DNA of 64,000 nt, taken from contig NC_081413.1 in NCBI RefSeq assembly GCF_030272615.1, positions 448,550,538-448,614,537 of the forward strand, given 5' to 3'. Position 1 is the stretch's first letter. Every line of letters starts with the position of its first letter. Under the pieces are notes generated by a model. That model saw nothing but the letters and a program-made list of their open reading frames with translations. It was not told the origin of the DNA and ran no database searches. Source of the stretch: Cryptomeria japonica. Taxonomy: Eukaryota; Streptophyta; Pinopsida; Cupressales; Cupressaceae. This document shows positions 60,467 to 64,000 of the stretch, piece by piece. The translations under genes were made by a program, and so were the position numbers.

Positions 60467-63400
60467 TATATATATAAATATATACATAGGTGTATACTAA
60501 CACACATTTCCCTACTAAAGTCTATATTAAGAACCAATTTTACCCTAGTCAATATTAGGGGTTAATTAATCCTACATATTAGCTATAGATAAATGGGGGG
60601 AGGAATTCTTTTTCAAATTTTAGTAAGAATCCCCCCTCATTTTATTTTAATATTATTATTTTAATCCAAACCCTAACTAGGGTTGATTTATTCTTTTATA
60701 CTAACTCTTTCCTCTCTTTTTATCTTTTATTCTTATCAAGCTAACCCTAACCCAAAATTGGGTTAGAGCTACTTGTTCTACATTCTTTTTTTTTTGTGTG
60801 TGTTGAATAGGGCAGCGGTATGGGCGAAGGGAGGCCGAAGGAGGCAGCCATGGCAGAGGACGGGAGGGCGAGTTGGCATGGCACAGGGCAGAGGGGCACT
60901 TGGCACCACTGTGGATACCCATAGTGGTGACCATGTGCCGCTCACTATGGATACCCATTGTGGTGGGCTCGTGCCGCCCATTGTGGTTGCCCACAGTGGC
61001 TGCCCTAGGTTAAATTTTTTATTATTATTATTATTTTTAAATTTTTTTTTTAACATATATATATATATATTCCTGATTTTAACAACAAGCATTATAATGT
61101 ATATTTTAAGATTTTAATATGGAAAAATCCGAATACTTAGAATAAATTAACATTTCCTCTATTTCCAGGTTTTTCATAGTTTATTCAATCTATATATTTC
61201 AACATTGATGCAAAATACATATTAATCATTTTGTTTTAGAGTAAATATAATAGTTAGATGCAGTTTTTTTTTTTTAAACATTTGGCATAGTTATTACAAT
61301 ATATCAATAACATATAGTTAACATTTTGATTTAAATAACTCTATATCTAGATTTATCTTCTTTTCACTAACATGCTTTTACATAATGTAAAATATGACAA
61401 AATTTTATTCATTTACAACTGCAACTAACTTTTTCTAAAAATCATTTAATCCATAAACAACAAGATGTGCAATAATAATATACACTCTAAAATATCTATC
61501 TTCCTTTGAGTATGAACTATAGATGTAAATGAATATTTCATTTCCATTAAAAAATGACTTTTCTATTGACATTTAACTTTGCATTCCCTTTTTCAATAAC
61601 AATTAGAAAGATAATATATTATCTTTCTTGATCTTTTTCAAACAGCTATATCATTAAGGAAGTAATCAACAAATGTATTCTTCTTTTTGCAAAAATATAA
61701 ATACTTCAAATTTAAAATACATCTTTATTACATGGTAAAAACTATTCCAATAGTTACATTTTCTTTTCTGCAATTAAATACAATAAGAAATTTTTTTTCT
61801 TTTCTGCAACTAAAATACAATAAACAATAGGACCATTCCAGCTTCCCTTCCAATTTATTTCCAAGCAAACCTGCAATTAAAAGTTGTAGTTTGTGACCAT
61901 GAAGGCTCACCTCCCAACCTAGGCTTACAAGAAGCCACCCTCGAGCTAGGAGAACCAAGGCTTGACGGGATACACACATTCAAAACACATACAAGCAAGA
62001 AAACTCACAACAACATGAACACTCGCAATCCCAAGGATAAACAATGTCGCTTATGTGTCTTTTCAAGTGGGGTGAAAGTGGACCATATACCTAGAGGAGA
62101 ATTTTGCAAGTAGGAGAACACAATGCCATTTCAAGGCCACAAAATAAACAAAGATTCCACAAGTTCCAAACTTGTCCCAATAATTCCTTATGTACCCCAA
62201 GGCATACAAGCCAACAAACTCCCCGTATGACCCCCATTTCATAAATAAAATACTATGCAGCAAGGGTCCCATAACTCCTTGTAAATCACTATCTTCCAAA
62301 GAGAACCTCTACATTCATAGGCTGTCAAACAACCCTTCACCCTAAGGCTACTCTACCCTCCCAAGGGTGAGTTTGGCCTTGAAAACTCCCAAAACAAAAC
62401 TCAAAATGAATCACAATAACAAAAGAAAAGAATCACATAGGGAAGAACTCAATAATCTTCCTAACACATTAAGATATCAACAATGAAAACAACTATAACA
62501 ATCTTTTCAAAAATACAACATGCATGAGCTAGAAAAACAACCAACCTTAAATCTTTCAAAAGGATGATGAATCTTGTAGAAGAGCTGCCCAAATCTACTA
62601 TCTTTTCCCTTCAAGACTTAGCCAAAACCCTTCCAAAAACTTACCAAAACTACTCAAGAATCTAAGTCTCCAAAATTGAGAGTGGGTGATCAAACTTATC
62701 CCTCCCAAACTATTCCTTGAGAAGACACTCCTCAGTCTTCCCAACCCATCTGGGAAGGGTGAAGGATGTTCATTGGTTGGTCTTCCCAACACCTTACCAG
62801 ATCTCTAGCCAAGGCACCTCAAAAAGGTAAAAGGAATGGGGAAGAGTAATGTCACTCATGAGGGGGGGTTGTCTAGCCAAGGAAAGCTCCTCTAAACTTG
62901 AAATTCGACCAACTTGGGAAACTCAATTTTTGGGGTGACTAATTAGTCCCTAGGGAGTGGACACATGGATAAATTTGGCCTTCATCCATAGGTACATCAT
63001 ATGGCCTACTAAAAATGCCCCTAACTTGACCCTAGGAGTTAATTTAACCCCTTAGAAACTCACCCAAAGTTTACCTACGGGTCAACCCTAAGTTGACCTT
63101 TCTAATGGCTCCCTATCCAAGACTTTCTTGGGACCATACTAGGATAATTGAAAAATGCATTGGTAAAAAAAAATTCCTCCAAAAGGGACATGTCATATCC
63201 AAATCATCTTACATCACATGTGTCAAGCAACACCACAAAAAAAATTACACATCACTAAAATACACATGGCAAATGTCCCTTTTTTTGGAATTTATAAATT
63301 CAACAATTTCCAAATTAAACATACATCCAAGCATAACATTTACAAATTAATACACATTTACAAAGAGGTTTTGTCTCTCCAATAGACAACCCTTGGCTTC

Positions 63401-63523
63401 ACAAATGCACATAGGTCTAGGCTTGATTCTTCTAACAGTTTCCATGGTCACATGGAATAATTTTCTTGCACATCTCACTTTGCACATTACTAATTCCAAA
63501 AATCACATATACTATTATCATAT
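60182..63523 (-). repeat. G3 5' LTR, second part
   Basis: Begins with the second AATAA copy and resumes AATTGAGTAAACGCGAAAAT, matching 46492 on. Colinear with the 3' LTR to its 49956, sharing CATGGAATAATTTTC and CTATTATCATATG-type words; the last roughly 320 LTR bases are not in the window. Contains a (TA)n tract at 60424-60462 and a GC-rich hairpin-repeat island at 60808-61010. Confidence 0.85.
60808..61010. repeat. GC-rich hairpin-repeat island, 5' LTR copy
   Basis: Five CACTGTGG/CACAGTGG-type half-sites spaced by about 15-35 bases (CCACTGTGGATACCCATAG, CTCACTATGGATACCCATTG, CCCATTGTGGTTGCCCACAG). More units than the 47085-47262 copy. Confidence 0.65.
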
Positions 63524-64000
63524 GTGTGTGGGAGAAAAAGTGACACTAAGCAAACATGCCCTAATCTCACTTTCAACCACACACTTGTGGAATACGAAAG
63601 AGCCTAGAGGTATCACACAATTGGCTACTTCTTCTTGTGGAAGAGAGAGTCACGGGCTACCTATTAGGATTTCTATTCCTTTGTTGCAATTGAAAGATGA
63701 AATGATGCAAGTTCAATCCCTAACCCCAAAGTGCAAGTATGAACTAATAACAAGATTGCAGAATTGAACTTAAACAATGGAAAGTTGTAAGTACAAAGAT
63801 AAGACAAGAATGCAAATGCGTACCCGGAGTCAAAATCTGAGTGGAAATGTTTGGGATGGAGGCGCGGGCGCCACTGTCTTGATTCTGCCTCTGAAACTGC
63901 CCCCGAAATTGCTGTTTTGCACTCTGGAAAAGCTGTCAAAAATGCTGAAAATGCTGTCTGTCAGGAGGACCAGGGCGCCCAGCGCCCCTGTCCCAGGGAC
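63524..64000. mobile_element. Probable LTR of another element, runs off the window
   Basis: G3 LTR homology stops at ATCATATG and a new sequence starts TGTGTGGGAGAAAAAGTG. Toward the window end it has GGCGCGGGCGCCACTG and GGACCAGGGCGCCCAGCGCC, close in wording to the early part of the E1 LTR (GGCGCCCAGCGCCCTGGTCC at 4154). A gypsy-type LTR start is likely; type and strand are not settled. Confidence 0.45.

Larger units (their letters stand above)
45065..63523 (-). mobile_element. G3: Ty3/gypsy chromovirus with very long LTRs, interrupted twice
   Basis: 3' LTR 45065-50276, coding 50290-54956, PBS 55071-55085, 5' LTR 55086-55429 continued at 60182-63523. Domain order protease, RT, RNase H, integrase, chromodomain-like end places it among chromoviruses (Tekay/Del-like by inference). 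Its 5' LTR holds a solo LTR (55430-60181) and is cut near 63523 by a further element. Left flank is TAGTG; the right flank lies outside the window. Confidence 0.88.

Overview
The window is plant nuclear DNA made almost entirely of LTR retrotransposons and their debris. Ty1/copia and Ty3/gypsy pol motifs, Met-tRNA primer sites next to LTRs, AT-rich intergenic DNA and LTRs inserted inside other LTRs all fit a large seed-plant genome. A gymnosperm (conifer) is my guess, but nothing seen is diagnostic. I found no convincing intact host gene, rRNA or canonical tRNA gene. Every retroelement reading frame seen carries stops or frameshifts.

Layout, 1-17160: a nest of elements. The oldest layer is a decayed minus-strand coding sequence of unknown family (about 16112-17160). 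Copia-B (+, 6296-16111 in the window, 3' LTR 14774-16111) lies in it. Copia-B was hit twice. Copia-A (minus, LTR 5275-6295) entered its integrase region and was itself hit by gypsy-like E1 (+, 1-5167). Gypsy-like E2 (minus, 6676-12433) landed between the integrase and the following pol codons, leaving a near-perfect 5-bp target duplication. E1 and E2 belong to one family that codes only for gag, a protease-like domain and a long Pro-rich/acidic tail. Neither has reverse transcriptase or integrase, so they look non-autonomous.

17161-27850: AT-rich DNA with two 21-bp repeat arrays, low-complexity tracts, one decayed copia LTR, a probable tRNA-derived SINE and a GA-rich microsatellite block.

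27851-35432: Copia-C, a complete but decayed minus-strand Ty1/copia element with both LTRs, PBS, PPT and an exact GATAT duplication. It is followed by a gypsy RNase H relic (35490-35990).

37116-45064: a large inverted duplication with arms of about 2.8 and 3.1 kb around a 2.06-kb loop. Each arm carries a Copia-D 3' end with its LTR plus the same non-LTR flank. The loop keeps many CpGs and holds a 45-bp (15-codon) repeat array.

45065-63523: G3, a minus-strand Ty3/gypsy chromovirus with very long LTRs (3' LTR about 5.2 kb). It sits in the right arm of the inverted duplication. Its 5' LTR contains a related solo LTR of 4752 bp in opposite orientation, flanked by AATAA, and is broken again near 63523 by another probable LTR that runs off the window.

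The enzymes of the copia elements and G3 (protease, RT, RNase H, integrase) would once have supported their own copying. E1/E2 would have needed enzymes from elsewhere.
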